This document shows positions 8,398 to 17,303 of a stretch of DNA of 64,000 nucleotides, one piece after another. Source of the stretch: Carnobacterium_A sp047553015. GTDB taxonomy: Bacteria > Bacillota > Bacilli > Lactobacillales > Carnobacteriaceae. Position 1 is the stretch's first letter. Each line of letters starts with the position of its first letter. The position numbers and the translations under genes were made by a program. The notes under the pieces are model-generated. The model saw only the letters and a list, made by a program, of their open reading frames with translations, made no database searches and was not told the DNA's origin. The DNA lies in NCBI RefSeq assembly GCF_047553015.1, contig NZ_CP180212.1:1922001-1986000 (forward strand). The letters run 5' to 3'.

Positions 8398-8823
8398 TCA
8401 GTCTTGTTCATTAGGATCGTTGCGTGCATCGTCATGTGTCTCATGAACTGTACCTGCAACATGGTCCGGCCCTGCGTAAATCGTATACAATTTTAGTGGT
8501 ACATCACCCGTATTGATGATATTGTGCCACATATCAGCTGGTACAAAAACGGCATCATCGTCTTTAACCTCTTGCTCAAAGTTTAAATTATCTTCTGTTG
8601 GCCCCATTTTACATAAACCATGGCCCTCTTCAATACGAATAAATTGGTCAATACCGTGATGTACTTCCAATCCAATATCATCATCTGGTTGAATCGCCAT
8701 CACTGTTACTTGTAATTTATCACCTGTCCAAATAGTTGTTCGATACGTATCGTTTTCAACTGTAGCCTCTTCAATATCTACTACATAAGGTTTCTTTCCA
8801 TTTTCTTTATCACTAAGTTTCAT
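8398..8823 (-). CDS. Cupin-domain protein, paralogue 1
   Basis: A 141-residue single-domain cupin. Cupin motif 1 is GLEVHHGIDQFIRIEEG (metal ligands His-His, Gln, Glu) and motif 2 is PADMWHNIINTG, both around residues 55-110, followed by an acidic tail rich in Asp/Asn. No catalytic partner domain is present, so the substrate cannot be named. It is about 87 percent identical by eye to the protein at 51202-51627, which ends in the same residues. A strong TAGGAGGAATG site fixes the start at 8823. A palindromic box lies 36 bp upstream (8859-8873). Divergent from tag. Confidence 0.85.
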   Translation of the reverse strand: MKLSDKENGKKPYVVDIEEATVENDTYRTTIWTGDKLQVTVMAIQPDDDIGLEVHHGIDQFIRIEEGHGLCKMGPTEDNLNFEQEVKDDDAVFVPADMWHNIINTGDVPLKLYTIYAGPDHVAGTVHETHDDARNDPNEQD

Positions 8824-8858
8824 TTTTTCATTCCTCCTAGTTTTAGTAAACAGTTTTT

Positions 8859-8873
8859 TTGTAACGCTTACAA
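8859..8873. promoter_or_regulatory. Fur/PerR/Zur-like operator of cupin 1
   Basis: TTGTAACGCTTACAA, with perfect 6-bp arms around CGC, located 36 bp ahead of the start codon. The same place in front of the cupin 2 gene holds TTGTAATCATTATAA. The shared pattern TTGTAA-N3-TTA-N-AA resembles the 7-1-7 boxes of Fur-family regulators. Confidence 0.45.
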
Positions 8874-9194
8874 ACTAAGTCTATTCCTAATGACTAGAAA
8901 AGCAAGGAATACCCCTTACTTTCTAAAGTCTTATTCATTACTCACTCTCAAAATAACGTTTATTTATATAAAATCGACGACTTTTTAAGAAAATTATCTC
9001 AACTTGTCTATTTTAATATAGAAATAGACAGCTACTCTTGTTACTTATCTTAAGTTGTCCAAAACTAGTTAATAACAGACAACTGACTGAGTATTCTTTT
9101 TAAACTTGTCTATTTAAATAAGTATTTCTCAAAGTAGCGTATGTTAAACTAAATTAGATTTGATTTTTATAAAAGATAAAGGAGGACTATTGAA
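8874..9194. other. Intergenic region with CTTGTC hairpins
   Basis: Holds the divergent promoters of cupin 1 and tag. TGTCTATTT (9005-9013) pairs with AAATAGACA (9022-9030), and AGTTGTC (9053-9059) with GACAACT (9078-9084). AAACTTGTCTATTT recurs near 9100. The same motif forms the core of the element at 5519-5648. No ORF. Confidence 0.5.
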
Positions 9195-9749
9195 ATGAAA
9201 AGATGCGACTGGTGCGAAGGAAATGATTTACAACAAGACTACCATGATAAAGAGTGGGGCGTTCCAGTACACGAAGACCACATTCATTTTGAATTCTTAC
9301 TCTTAGAATCGATGCAATCAGGCTTAAGTTGGCAAACTATTTTAATGAAAAGAGAGAATTTCAGAACAGCATTTGATCAATTTGATTACAACTTAATTGC
9401 TCAATACGATGAATTAAAAATAGTAGAATTGCTAAAAAATGAAGGCATTATACGCTATCGAAAGAAAATTGAATCTGTCATAAACAATGCAACTGCCTTT
9501 ATAGCTATTCAAGAAGAATATGGTCGTTTCAATGAATACATTTGGCAATTCACAAATAAAAAAATAGTCGTGAATCATTATAAAACAGGCGAAGAGATCC
9601 CCTCAAAAACCGTTCTTTCTGATTTCATTAGCCTTGACTTAAAGAAAAAAGGATTCAAATTTCTAGGTTCTATAACCGTTTATGCGTATCTTCAAGCTGT
9701 CGGAATCATCGATGATCATTTAGATTGTTGCTTTAAAAAAGGACAGTGA
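9195..9749 (+). CDS. tag: DNA-3-methyladenine glycosylase I
   Basis: A 184-residue base-excision glycosylase removing 3-methyladenine from alkylated DNA. All structural zinc ligands of the Tag family are visible: Cys4, His17, His175 and Cys179. The base-pocket segment LLLESMQSGLSWQTIL (about 36-51) with the conserved Glu and Trp and the helix-hairpin region KGFKFLGSITVYAYLQAVG are also present. Length is typical (about 185). AAAGGAGGA precedes the ATG. It is a single-gene transcript with its own terminator. Confidence 0.97.
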   Translation: MKRCDWCEGNDLQQDYHDKEWGVPVHEDHIHFEFLLLESMQSGLSWQTILMKRENFRTAFDQFDYNLIAQYDELKIVELLKNEGIIRYRKKIESVINNATAFIAIQEEYGRFNEYIWQFTNKKIVVNHYKTGEEIPSKTVLSDFISLDLKKKGFKFLGSITVYAYLQAVGIIDDHLDCCFKKGQ

Positions 9750-9755
9750 TAAACT

Positions 9756-9801
9756 AAAAAAGGATTAAAAACTTCATAACAAAGTTTTTAATCCTTTTTT
9801 T
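9756..9801. terminator. Bidirectional terminator between tag and glpF
   Basis: Perfect 19-bp arms (9756-9774 and 9782-9800) around a 7-nt loop, A-run on the left and T-run on the right. Confidence 0.93.
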
Positions 9802-9809
9802 CTACTATT

Positions 9810-10526
9810 TTAAGTTATTACTAAGAAAAGTAATGCCCCTATAACTGCGCCGATCATTGGTCCTACAATTGGAACCCATGAGTAACCCCAGTCAGAATTA
9901 CCTTTGTTTTTCATTGGTAACAATTGGTGAGCGATTCTTGGTCCTAAATCACGGGCGGGATTAATAGCATACCCTGTTGCTCCACCCAGTGAAAGTCCGA
10001 TTGATACAATTAATATTCCTACAATCATCGGATTCATTCCGTCTGCAAATGTGTATTGAGAGAATGACAATAAACCTAAGACTAAAACAATTGTGCCAAT
10101 AACTTCTGTGATAACATTAGCTGGATGATTTTTAATTGCTGGTCCAGTTGCGAATGTTCCTAAAATAGCGCCCTTATCCTCTGTTGCTGCAAAATGGTCC
10201 ATGTATGTCAACCAAACTAAAACAGCTCCAACTACTCCACCGGCTACTTGAGCAAGTATAAACGGTACAACTAAGCTCCAACTAATGTTACCTGATATAG
10301 CCATTGCAAGAGTTACGGCAGGATTTATATGAGCTGGTCCCATAAACCCTGCAATATAAACTGCAATCGTTACGGCTGCACCCCAACCTAAAGCAATAAC
10401 AATCCAACCAGAAGCTTCTGCCTTACTTTTTTTCAAGCTAACTGCTGCAACTACTCCATCTCCTAAAAGAACTAAAATTAACGTCCCCAAAAACTCACTG
10501 AAAATCTGTAATGTGTCTCCACTCAT
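9810..10526 (-). CDS. glpF: Glycerol facilitator (aquaglyceroporin)
   Basis: A 238-residue six-helix MIP channel. Both half-helix motifs are present: HINPAVTLAMAI in the first repeat and YAINPARDLGPR in the second. The Asp after NPAR is the classic marker of glycerol-conducting rather than water-only channels. It admits glycerol down its gradient for capture by GlpK. It is the last gene of the glpK-glpO-glpF operon, starting 2 bp after glpO ends, with an AGGAGAG site. A bidirectional terminator follows. Confidence 0.96.
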   Translation of the reverse strand: MSGDTLQIFSEFLGTLILVLLGDGVVAAVSLKKSKAEASGWIVIALGWGAAVTIAVYIAGFMGPAHINPAVTLAMAISGNISWSLVVPFILAQVAGGVVGAVLVWLTYMDHFAATEDKGAILGTFATGPAIKNHPANVITEVIGTIVLVLGLLSFSQYTFADGMNPMIVGILIVSIGLSLGGATGYAINPARDLGPRIAHQLLPMKNKGNSDWGYSWVPIVGPMIGAVIGALLFLVIT

Positions 10527-10528
10527 TT

Positions 10529-12361
10529 TTATCTCTCCTCTTTCAATTCAGTTAAGTCTGAGTCGTTAATGGCTTTGTTTAACTCAGCAATATAGTTAGA
10601 TTTTTCTTCTTGAGTCCACTTAAGTCTATCCGCCATAGCTTCAATAACCGGCTCTTTCACAGCATCTAGGCTATCACGCATAAACAATATATGATTCGTA
10701 CGACGAGCTAAAAAGTCAGCAGGTGTCAACGTCATCTCTTCATTCATGGCATAATCTAAACTCAAACTTTCGCCTAATCCTAATCCTGGGAAAGCTTTCA
10801 TTTCTTTAGCTCTACTGAAAACTAACGGCGCATTTGTACCATATAAATCAGCTAAATAAGTAGCTTCTTTTTCTGTTAAGCCTTTATCTATTCCCACTTT
10901 AACTAATTCAGCTAACGTTTCTTCCACTTTTTGTGGATCCATTTTCCCACCTGAAACTTGGTACGTTTTAGAATCGACTAATGTGTATTCTTTTTGAAAT
11001 TCTGATTTCAATAGCTTTTGAATTAAAATTAGAGCACCTTCTGCCATTTTACGGTAATCTGTAATTTTTCCACCAGATAGTGTAATTAAACCATCTTCTT
11101 CACGGGTTAAGTCACTTCCACGAGAAACAGCTGAAGGATTATCGCCACCTTCTGATAATTCACTTTCTAAACTGCTTAAAACCTCTTCTACTGCAAGTCG
11201 ATCAACCGTTTTTTCTCTGTATTTTGTAATAATATCAACAACTTTAGCAAAACTATCGTCTGTAATCTTGCCGTTATCGCCACCGTTATAGTCTGAACCA
11301 CCATTTGTTGAAATCAATGGGCGTAATCCAACCCAGCTAGATTCGACATCTACTAGTGTAATATTAGCTTCTGGGTAACGGTAGTTGACACATTCTAATA
11401 GATAATCAACATCTTCTTTTTCAACCATTGGATTCAAATAATCGCCTTGGTAGTCTGTGTCCGTTGTTCCAAAGTACGTTTTATCTTCTCTAGGAACAAC
11501 AAAGAACATACGACCATCATTTTTGCCAGTATCTAAATAAGTTGGTTGAGGAACAGGCAATCTACTACTTTTAATCACTAAGTGAATCCCTTTTGTCGGT
11601 CTCATTTGCGGAATAACTTCTTTTGATTTATCCAATTGGCGAATTTGATCTACCCAAGGTCCACCTGTGTTGATAACAAGATTAGCTTTAATATCAAATA
11701 CCTCATTTGTGACTAGATCTTTAGCATTCACACCTGCTATTTGGCCATCTTGATTGTAAATAAATCCAATTGCTTTTACTCGACTAAGCATATGTCCACC
11801 ATCAGCTGTTGCTTGTTTGATGTTTTCAATAACTAATCTTGCATCGTTATTTTTATAATCGAGATAAACGCCCCCACCGAGTAAACCATCTTTCCTCAAA
11901 TAAGGCTCTCTTTCTAGTACTTCTTGAGTCGTTAGCGTATAGTTTGCATATTTGCTACCTGTAACATTAGCAAGTTGATCATATAAATCCATTGCAATTT
12001 TAACAGAAAACATATTGAAAGTAGAATTTGCTTCATCGTAGATTGGTAAAAGCATAGGCGCTGGTTTAGGGATATGCGGTGCAATACCTTGCACAACTGC
12101 ACGCTCTGTTACGGTATCAGCGACTACTTCAACATCAAAAGTTTTTAAATAACGAATACCGCCATGAACCAATTTTGTTGATCGAGAAGAAGTGCCTTCG
12201 GCAAAATCTTGCATCTCAATGAGTGCAGTTTTCATCCCTGCTGCACTTGCTTGAATTGCGACACCAGCACCGGTAATTCCCCCTCCAATAATTAAAACAT
12301 CTAGTTGATTCGTTTTTACTTCTTCAATTGTTTTTTTTCTTGTTTCACTTGAAAAACTCAT
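10529..12361 (-). CDS. glpO: Alpha-glycerophosphate oxidase
   Basis: A 610-residue FAD enzyme oxidising sn-glycerol-3-phosphate to dihydroxyacetone phosphate with O2 as acceptor, releasing H2O2. The N-terminus has the dinucleotide fold IIGGGITGAGVAIQAS, then the GTSSRSTKLVHGGIRYL FAD segment. The roughly 50-residue insert (DDSFAKVVDIITKYREK... to ...AVSRGSDLTREEDGL) separates GlpO oxidases of lactic acid bacteria from GlpD dehydrogenases. The reading frame is open back to 12505, overlapping glpK. I place the start at ATG 12361, 11 bp after AGGAGG; an ATG at 12370 is only 2 bp from that site. Confidence 0.93.
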   Translation of the reverse strand: MSFSSETRKKTIEEVKTNQLDVLIIGGGITGAGVAIQASAAGMKTALIEMQDFAEGTSSRSTKLVHGGIRYLKTFDVEVVADTVTERAVVQGIAPHIPKPAPMLLPIYDEANSTFNMFSVKIAMDLYDQLANVTGSKYANYTLTTQEVLEREPYLRKDGLLGGGVYLDYKNNDARLVIENIKQATADGGHMLSRVKAIGFIYNQDGQIAGVNAKDLVTNEVFDIKANLVINTGGPWVDQIRQLDKSKEVIPQMRPTKGIHLVIKSSRLPVPQPTYLDTGKNDGRMFFVVPREDKTYFGTTDTDYQGDYLNPMVEKEDVDYLLECVNYRYPEANITLVDVESSWVGLRPLISTNGGSDYNGGDNGKITDDSFAKVVDIITKYREKTVDRLAVEEVLSSLESELSEGGDNPSAVSRGSDLTREEDGLITLSGGKITDYRKMAEGALILIQKLLKSEFQKEYTLVDSKTYQVSGGKMDPQKVEETLAELVKVGIDKGLTEKEATYLADLYGTNAPLVFSRAKEMKAFPGLGLGESLSLDYAMNEEMTLTPADFLARRTNHILFMRDSLDAVKEPVIEAMADRLKWTQEEKSNYIAELNKAINDSDLTELKEER

Positions 12362-12389
12362 AATGTTCATTTCCTCCTTTGGCTTAACC

Positions 12390-13898
12390 TTATTTTGAGG
12401 TATGTTTGAAAGCTTGTGTAGCAGCGACAGCTTGTTTCCAACCGCTGTACAACTCTTCACGTTTTTCTGCTGGCATTGATGGTTCAAAAGCTTCCCCTGC
12501 TTCATAGAACTCTTTCAACTCATCTAAATCTTTCCAGAATCCAACGGCTAATCCAGCTAAGAAAGCTGCACCTAGAGCAGTTGTTTCTAAGTCACGCGGT
12601 CTTTGAACAGATGAATTCAAAATATCTGCTTGGAATTGTAGTAAATAATCATTGTTAGCTGCGCCACCATCAACTTTTAATAAAGGAATATCAATGCCTG
12701 TATCTTCTTTCATTGTGTCGATAACATCTCTAACTTGATAAGCAATCGATTGCAATGTTGCTTTGACAAAATCAGCTCTTGTTGTTCCACGAGTAATTCC
12801 GAAAATAGCGCCACGTGCTTTAGAATCCCAATAAGGTGCTCCCAGACCAGTAAAGGCTGGTACTACGAATAGTTCATCATCACTTGTTGACTCCATTGCA
12901 ATTTTTTCTGTTTCACCAGCATTTTTGATGATTTCTAATCCATCTCTTAACCATTGAATAGCAGAACCTGTTACAAAAACACTTCCTTCAATGGCATAAT
13001 AAACTTTGCCGTTGATTCCATAACCAATTGTTGTTAACAAGTTATTCTTAGATAAAGTAGGGGTTTCACCAGTATTCATAACAATAAATGAACCTGTACC
13101 ATAAGTGTTTTTAACCATTCCTGGTTCAAAAGCCATTTGACCGAATAATGCAGCTTGTTGGTCTCCAGCCATTCCTGAGATAGGAACTTCTGCTCCATAA
13201 AAATGGAAACTACGTGTCATTCCGTAAACTTCAGAGTTTGAACAAGCTTTTGGTAGCATGACTTTAGGTATATTCATCAAATCTAAAATTTCTTGATCCC
13301 ACTCTAAATCATGAATATTAAACATCATTGTTCTACTTGCATTTGAATAGTCGGTAACGTGCGAACCACCATCCGTTAATTTCCAAACTAACCACGTATC
13401 AATTGTCCCAAAGAGTAACTCGCCTTTTTCAGCTCGCTCTTGTGCTCCTTCTACATGATCTAAAATCCAACGTACTTTCGTTGCTGAAAAATAAGCATCA
13501 ATAATTAAACCGGTTTTTTTGTGGAAGAAATCTGCGTAACCCTCTTCTTTTAATTGATCCGCAATTGGTGAAGATTGACGAGATTGCCAAACAATCGCAT
13601 TATAGATAGGTAATCCTGTTTTTTTATCCCAAACGACAGTTGTTTCACGTTGGTTGGTAATCCCGATGCCTGCAATTTCAGTTGGTCGGATACCTGATTC
13701 AATAAATGCTCCAGCAATAACAGATTGAACTGAATTCCAAATTTCATTTGCACTGTGTTCTACCCAACCATCATTGGGAAAGAATTGTGTAAATTCTTTT
13801 TGAGAATTTCCTACATTTCTTCCGTTCTTATCGTAAATAATCGCTCTTGAACTTGTTGTTCCTTGGTCAATCGACATAATGTATTTTTTTTCTGTCAT
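12390..13898 (-). CDS. glpK: Glycerol kinase (PTS-regulated)
   Basis: A 502-residue FGGY kinase making glycerol-3-phosphate from glycerol and ATP. Active-site elements are intact: IDQGTTSSRAI at the N-terminus, NQRETTVVWD, DAYFSATK, and the catalytic base Asp246 in SGMAGDQQAA. His232 (RSFHFYG) is the residue phosphorylated by HPr in Gram-positive GlpK, so activation by the PTS is expected. The ATG at 13898 follows GGAGGG; the open frame extends 10 codons further but without a site. First gene of glpKOF. A cre-like site at 13918-13931 implies CcpA repression. Confidence 0.97.
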   Translation of the reverse strand: MTEKKYIMSIDQGTTSSRAIIYDKNGRNVGNSQKEFTQFFPNDGWVEHSANEIWNSVQSVIAGAFIESGIRPTEIAGIGITNQRETTVVWDKKTGLPIYNAIVWQSRQSSPIADQLKEEGYADFFHKKTGLIIDAYFSATKVRWILDHVEGAQERAEKGELLFGTIDTWLVWKLTDGGSHVTDYSNASRTMMFNIHDLEWDQEILDLMNIPKVMLPKACSNSEVYGMTRSFHFYGAEVPISGMAGDQQAALFGQMAFEPGMVKNTYGTGSFIVMNTGETPTLSKNNLLTTIGYGINGKVYYAIEGSVFVTGSAIQWLRDGLEIIKNAGETEKIAMESTSDDELFVVPAFTGLGAPYWDSKARGAIFGITRGTTRADFVKATLQSIAYQVRDVIDTMKEDTGIDIPLLKVDGGAANNDYLLQFQADILNSSVQRPRDLETTALGAAFLAGLAVGFWKDLDELKEFYEAGEAFEPSMPAEKREELYSGWKQAVAATQAFKHTSK

Positions 13899-13917
13899 TT
13901 TAAACCCTCCTATTTTT

Positions 13918-13931
13918 TGAAAGCGCATTCT
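13918..13931. promoter_or_regulatory. Cre-like site upstream of glpK
   Basis: TGAAAGCGCATTCT differs from the cre consensus (TGWAANCGNTNWCA) at two positions and lies just upstream of the glpK ribosome site, where bound CcpA would block elongation or initiation. Confidence 0.5.
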
Positions 13932-14113
13932 TTCTATAAACCTATAGTAATCTTTTTTCTGCTTTAAATCCTCCCAAGTTTTTTACTTTTTTCTAACTTT
14001 TTTGAAAGTTTTCGTTGATAAGCTTGTCGTATCAAGTGATTAGCTCAATTAAAAAAAGAAAAATTTATTGAAAAAAGCTCTCTTATTCTACTTTTTTCAT
14101 CTTTTCCTATTAA

Positions 14114-14146
14114 AAAGTCCATTCAACTATTCTTTGAATGGACTTT
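14114..14146 (-). terminator. Terminator of the Nox-like/Mga-like transcript
   Basis: Perfect 13-bp arms AAAGTCCATTCAA and TTGAATGGACTTT with a 7-nt loop. On the minus strand the hairpin is followed by TT and an AT-rich tail. Confidence 0.75.
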
Positions 14147-14185
14147 GAAAAGAGACTATTCTATTTCGTTCTACTTACTAGAACA

Positions 14186-15652
14186 CTATATTTTTAATTC
14201 ATTAATACGAGTTTTAATCTGATTTAAATCGAATTTCGAAAACTGTTCTGAAATAATATACGTTTCTGTTGCTTTCGTATAAAAGCGCGAAGATAGATTC
14301 GTTGTAATAACTAAATCATAAGTGTGATGATCGCGATACCTTTCAACAGTGATGCCACTAACATTTTTTAAATGTAACATCAGTGTTTGCATTAACATTT
14401 CTGCGTGCATTTCCATTAAATCTAAATCAATTCCAATTAATAATTCTTTTGAAATAGTAAAATCAACAATGGATAGTACGGTTGAATACTCTACTAACGT
14501 CAGCCTTTCTAATGAGCTCAGTGAGGGACTTCTTTTGTCGATTGTTTCTAGTGCTGTCTTTAGTAACTGTTCAGACAAAGCTTCTAAATTTTTTCCCCAA
14601 ATCTCACTTTCTTTTGCTATAGAGTCTTGTGGGTTATTCAGTTCAAGTGCTCCCTCGAAAAAATACAACGTGCCATTAATTTGTGAAAGATAGAACGTAA
14701 CTTTTCTTTCTAAGGCAATACTGGGTTTTGTTGGTAAATAATACAATAGAATCGTTTCTCTTAAGAGTGTGTCCACTAAAGCTGTCGGTGTTCTACGGCT
14801 ACGAACCAGGTCATAATCCATAAAATCTTTTTCTACTAAGATTGATTGAGTCGTTAAGAAAATAAAATGAATCATACTTTCTTCTTCTTCTACTTCAATA
14901 GAATATCGGCTGAAATAAAGGAAGATAAGTTTTCTAACTTGTTTGTTTAAATGGTCCTCTTTATACGGTTTCATCTTTTCAACCATATTTTTATAGCTTT
15001 TTTTCGAAACAGCTGCTCTTTTTTTACTAATCATAAACCATAAGCTAATCCGTCTTCGACTGAGATCATTTAATTTAATATCTAGTTCTTTTTCAAAACC
15101 ATGAATTAAACTTTGATTTTGATTGGTTAATAGTGCTTCTTGATAGTCTTCATGTGTTGTTAAAAACCAGTAGATTTGAAAATAAAAATAGCGGATTTGC
15201 AGTTCTTCTCCATAAATTCGCCCATTCTTTATTTTGATAGTAAATTCTTTGAGTAAACTGTTGAGTTCTTTTATCTTTCGAAATAAGGAAGATTCACTAA
15301 TAGACAGATCGCTAACAATCTTAATAACCGTAAACTCTTGGTGTTTGAAAATATAATCAATCAACTGATATTTCAATGAACGCTTCACATAATCTATATA
15401 AACAGTCATCATCGAGAAATGATTAGTTAAGAAAAGCTCCACAAAAGCCCCATCTGAATCAACTTGACAATTTCCTTGGTATTCTTCTAAATAATTGTTC
15501 ATTTCTTCTAAATAATTTGCTAATGAGGCTTTAGTTATCTTAAGGTCTTTACGCAGGTCTTCATAAGAAACCCTGCCTCCTTCAAGAATCAATTTTTTTA
15601 AGATAGCCATTTGTAACGCTTCTCTTTTTTCTAAAAAATCTTCTATTCTCAT
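14186..15652 (-). CDS. Mga-family transcriptional regulator
   Basis: A 488-residue regulator of the Mga/PRD-like class. It has two N-terminal helix-turn-helix regions (about residues 15-55, VSYEDLRKDLKITKASLANYL, and about 100-135, FTVIKIVSDLSISESSLFRKI), a long helical middle part with PRD-like character, and a C-terminal EIIB-like region. It lies 9 bp after the Nox-like gene in one transcript and is followed by glpKOF on the same strand. Control of glycerol use is therefore likely but not shown. PRD histidines cannot be assigned by eye. Confidence 0.8.
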   Translation of the reverse strand: MRIEDFLEKREALQMAILKKLILEGGRVSYEDLRKDLKITKASLANYLEEMNNYLEEYQGNCQVDSDGAFVELFLTNHFSMMTVYIDYVKRSLKYQLIDYIFKHQEFTVIKIVSDLSISESSLFRKIKELNSLLKEFTIKIKNGRIYGEELQIRYFYFQIYWFLTTHEDYQEALLTNQNQSLIHGFEKELDIKLNDLSRRRISLWFMISKKRAAVSKKSYKNMVEKMKPYKEDHLNKQVRKLIFLYFSRYSIEVEEEESMIHFIFLTTQSILVEKDFMDYDLVRSRRTPTALVDTLLRETILLYYLPTKPSIALERKVTFYLSQINGTLYFFEGALELNNPQDSIAKESEIWGKNLEALSEQLLKTALETIDKRSPSLSSLERLTLVEYSTVLSIVDFTISKELLIGIDLDLMEMHAEMLMQTLMLHLKNVSGITVERYRDHHTYDLVITTNLSSRFYTKATETYIISEQFSKFDLNQIKTRINELKI

Positions 15653-15661
15653 ATGCTTTAC

Positions 15662-16975
15662 CTAATCTTTCACTAAGCCAAGTTGATTTGTTATATCGTA
15701 TACTGTACTCCATGCAGGATGAAAAAAATAATCTTTTTGAGCAAGTTCTGTTACCGTCATCCCCATTTGAATACTCAGAGACAAGGTATTTATTTTTTCT
15801 AAAATATTCGTTTTAGAAATGAATTGTGCTCCTAATATTTTCCCTGAGACAGCATTGTAAATCAATTTGCCATTGATTGTTTGTTGCTTATTGAATAAAG
15901 AAACTGGTTGTGAAACATGGCTAACTGCAATTTTTTGGTCGAAAAAGATACTTTCAGCTTCTGTCATTCCTGTACTTGCAATATAATAGCCAAAAACTTT
16001 CGTTCCTATCGTTCGAGCTGACCCAATAAAAGGTGTTAGAGGATGCACTAAATTATCCGCAACAACGATACCTGTTCGAACAGCATTATTTACTAAGGAA
16101 ATATAGAACGTCTCATTTGATAAACTTGACTGCATTTGAATCGTATCCCCTATTGCGAAAACATGTTCTATTGAGGTCTTTAAGTACTTATCAACAAGGA
16201 TGGAACCATCTTCATGACGGCGAACTTTAGGATCCAAATAGGGAATATTTGGTTTTACACTTAACCCAAATACTGCGCAATCGCTTTCAATAACATGGTT
16301 TTGTGTCTTGAGAATTAACTTTTCTTCTATTTCCTCAATTTCTTTTACTGTTTCATCAAAATAAAACGTTACACCTTGTTTTTCCATTTCTTTTAAAAGC
16401 GGCGCTATCATTTCTTGATCAAAATACTTCGCTACTAGTCCGTTCATACTTTCAATTAGCTGGACGTGCTTATTTTGATTAATCAAAGCGTCTGCCATCT
16501 CAAGTCCAATTTGTCCGCCACCAACTATTGTAAAGACTTGATTTTTTTCCACTAATTCTAAAGCCACTCTTGTTTTTTCAATTGTTTTATACTTTACTAT
16601 TTTATTGGATTCCATTCCTTTAACTTGATAAGAATCTTGAACGGAGCCTGTCGCTAAAATTAGCTTATCGTAAGAAATAGTTACTGGCTGATGAAGGATG
16701 GTATAGGTTACTTTTTGACTATCCGTGTCCATACTTTCAACTGTTGCATTTAACTGAACTTGAATAGCTAATCGTTCAAGCTCTTCTATTGTAATAAAAT
16801 AACCCTCTTCTAAACTATCTATCTCACCATTTAATAAAGAATAAAGCGTTCCGGGAATAAATCCAATTTTTTCTTCTTTCTCTAATAAAATAATTGTAGC
16901 TTCTTTATATTTTTTACGAGCTGTTAGCGCGGCAGTTATTCCAGCAAACGAGCCTCCTATAATGACAATCTTCAC
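15662..16975 (-). CDS. Nox-like FAD/NAD-dependent oxidoreductase lacking the redox Cys
   Basis: A 437-residue pyridine nucleotide-disulfide oxidoreductase of the NADH oxidase/CoA-disulfide reductase branch. It has an N-terminal FAD fold (VIIGGSFAGITAAL), a second dinucleotide fold (FTIVGGGQIGLEMADAL, about 150-166), the FAD-site AIGDTIQM and a Nox-type C-terminal dimerisation domain ending near PAWSTVYDITNQLG. In Nox and Cdr enzymes a catalytic Cys sits in SFLSCG near residue 42. Here the aligned stretch is GFIPGTLYS (residues 38-46) with no Cys. It may still pass electrons from NADH to another acceptor. An AGGAGGAAT site fixes the start. Confidence 0.8.
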   Translation of the reverse strand: MKIVIIGGSFAGITAALTARKKYKEATIILLEKEEKIGFIPGTLYSLLNGEIDSLEEGYFITIEELERLAIQVQLNATVESMDTDSQKVTYTILHQPVTISYDKLILATGSVQDSYQVKGMESNKIVKYKTIEKTRVALELVEKNQVFTIVGGGQIGLEMADALINQNKHVQLIESMNGLVAKYFDQEMIAPLLKEMEKQGVTFYFDETVKEIEEIEEKLILKTQNHVIESDCAVFGLSVKPNIPYLDPKVRRHEDGSILVDKYLKTSIEHVFAIGDTIQMQSSLSNETFYISLVNNAVRTGIVVADNLVHPLTPFIGSARTIGTKVFGYYIASTGMTEAESIFFDQKIAVSHVSQPVSLFNKQQTINGKLIYNAVSGKILGAQFISKTNILEKINTLSLSIQMGMTVTELAQKDYFFHPAWSTVYDITNQLGLVKD

Positions 16976-17202
16976 AGTATTCCTCCTTTAAACTGGCCAT
17001 AGATTTACCAAACTCTACTCTCTTGATTAGAGTAGTGCCATGTAATTGATTCTATTCTACCATTTATTGCTAAATAATTAGCACTTGTTATTCCTAATTA
17101 TTTCATTAGATACGCTATTGTTGATATTTTGACTTTTATTTAGACGTTATTTAGATAAAAAATAAGGTAAAAGAATGAAAAAAAGTAGTACGTGTAAAAT
17201 AG
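16976..17202. other. Upstream region of the Nox-like gene, next to the IS insertion
   Basis: Holds the minus-strand promoter of the Nox-like gene. Two inverted repeats are visible: CTACTCT/AGAGTAG (17015-17035) and AAATAATTAG/CTAATTATTT (17072-17103, perfect 10-bp arms, 12-nt loop). Both are operator candidates. No ORF. Confidence 0.45.
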
Positions 17203-17303
17203 TTCTCGAGAGGATATTATCTTTTTACTAGCAAAAATAAAGAAGGCGTTCTATCATAAATGTATGCTTACGCGGCAAATACATAAATGGAAGAGGCCTT
17301 CTT

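Noticed and set aside
12362..12505. N-terminal extension of glpO into glpK
   Set aside because: The 48 extra codons overlap the glpK 3' end and have no family similarity, whereas AGGAGG fits the start at 12361.
14015..14035. TTGATA-N9-TATCAA upstream of glpK as an FNR box
   Set aside because: Half-sites are 9 bases apart, not 4, so it does not fit FNR spacing.
14349..14693. 114-codon plus-strand frame inside the Mga-like gene
   Set aside because: Lies wholly within a well-supported minus-strand gene, has no ribosome site and reads as a shadow of it.
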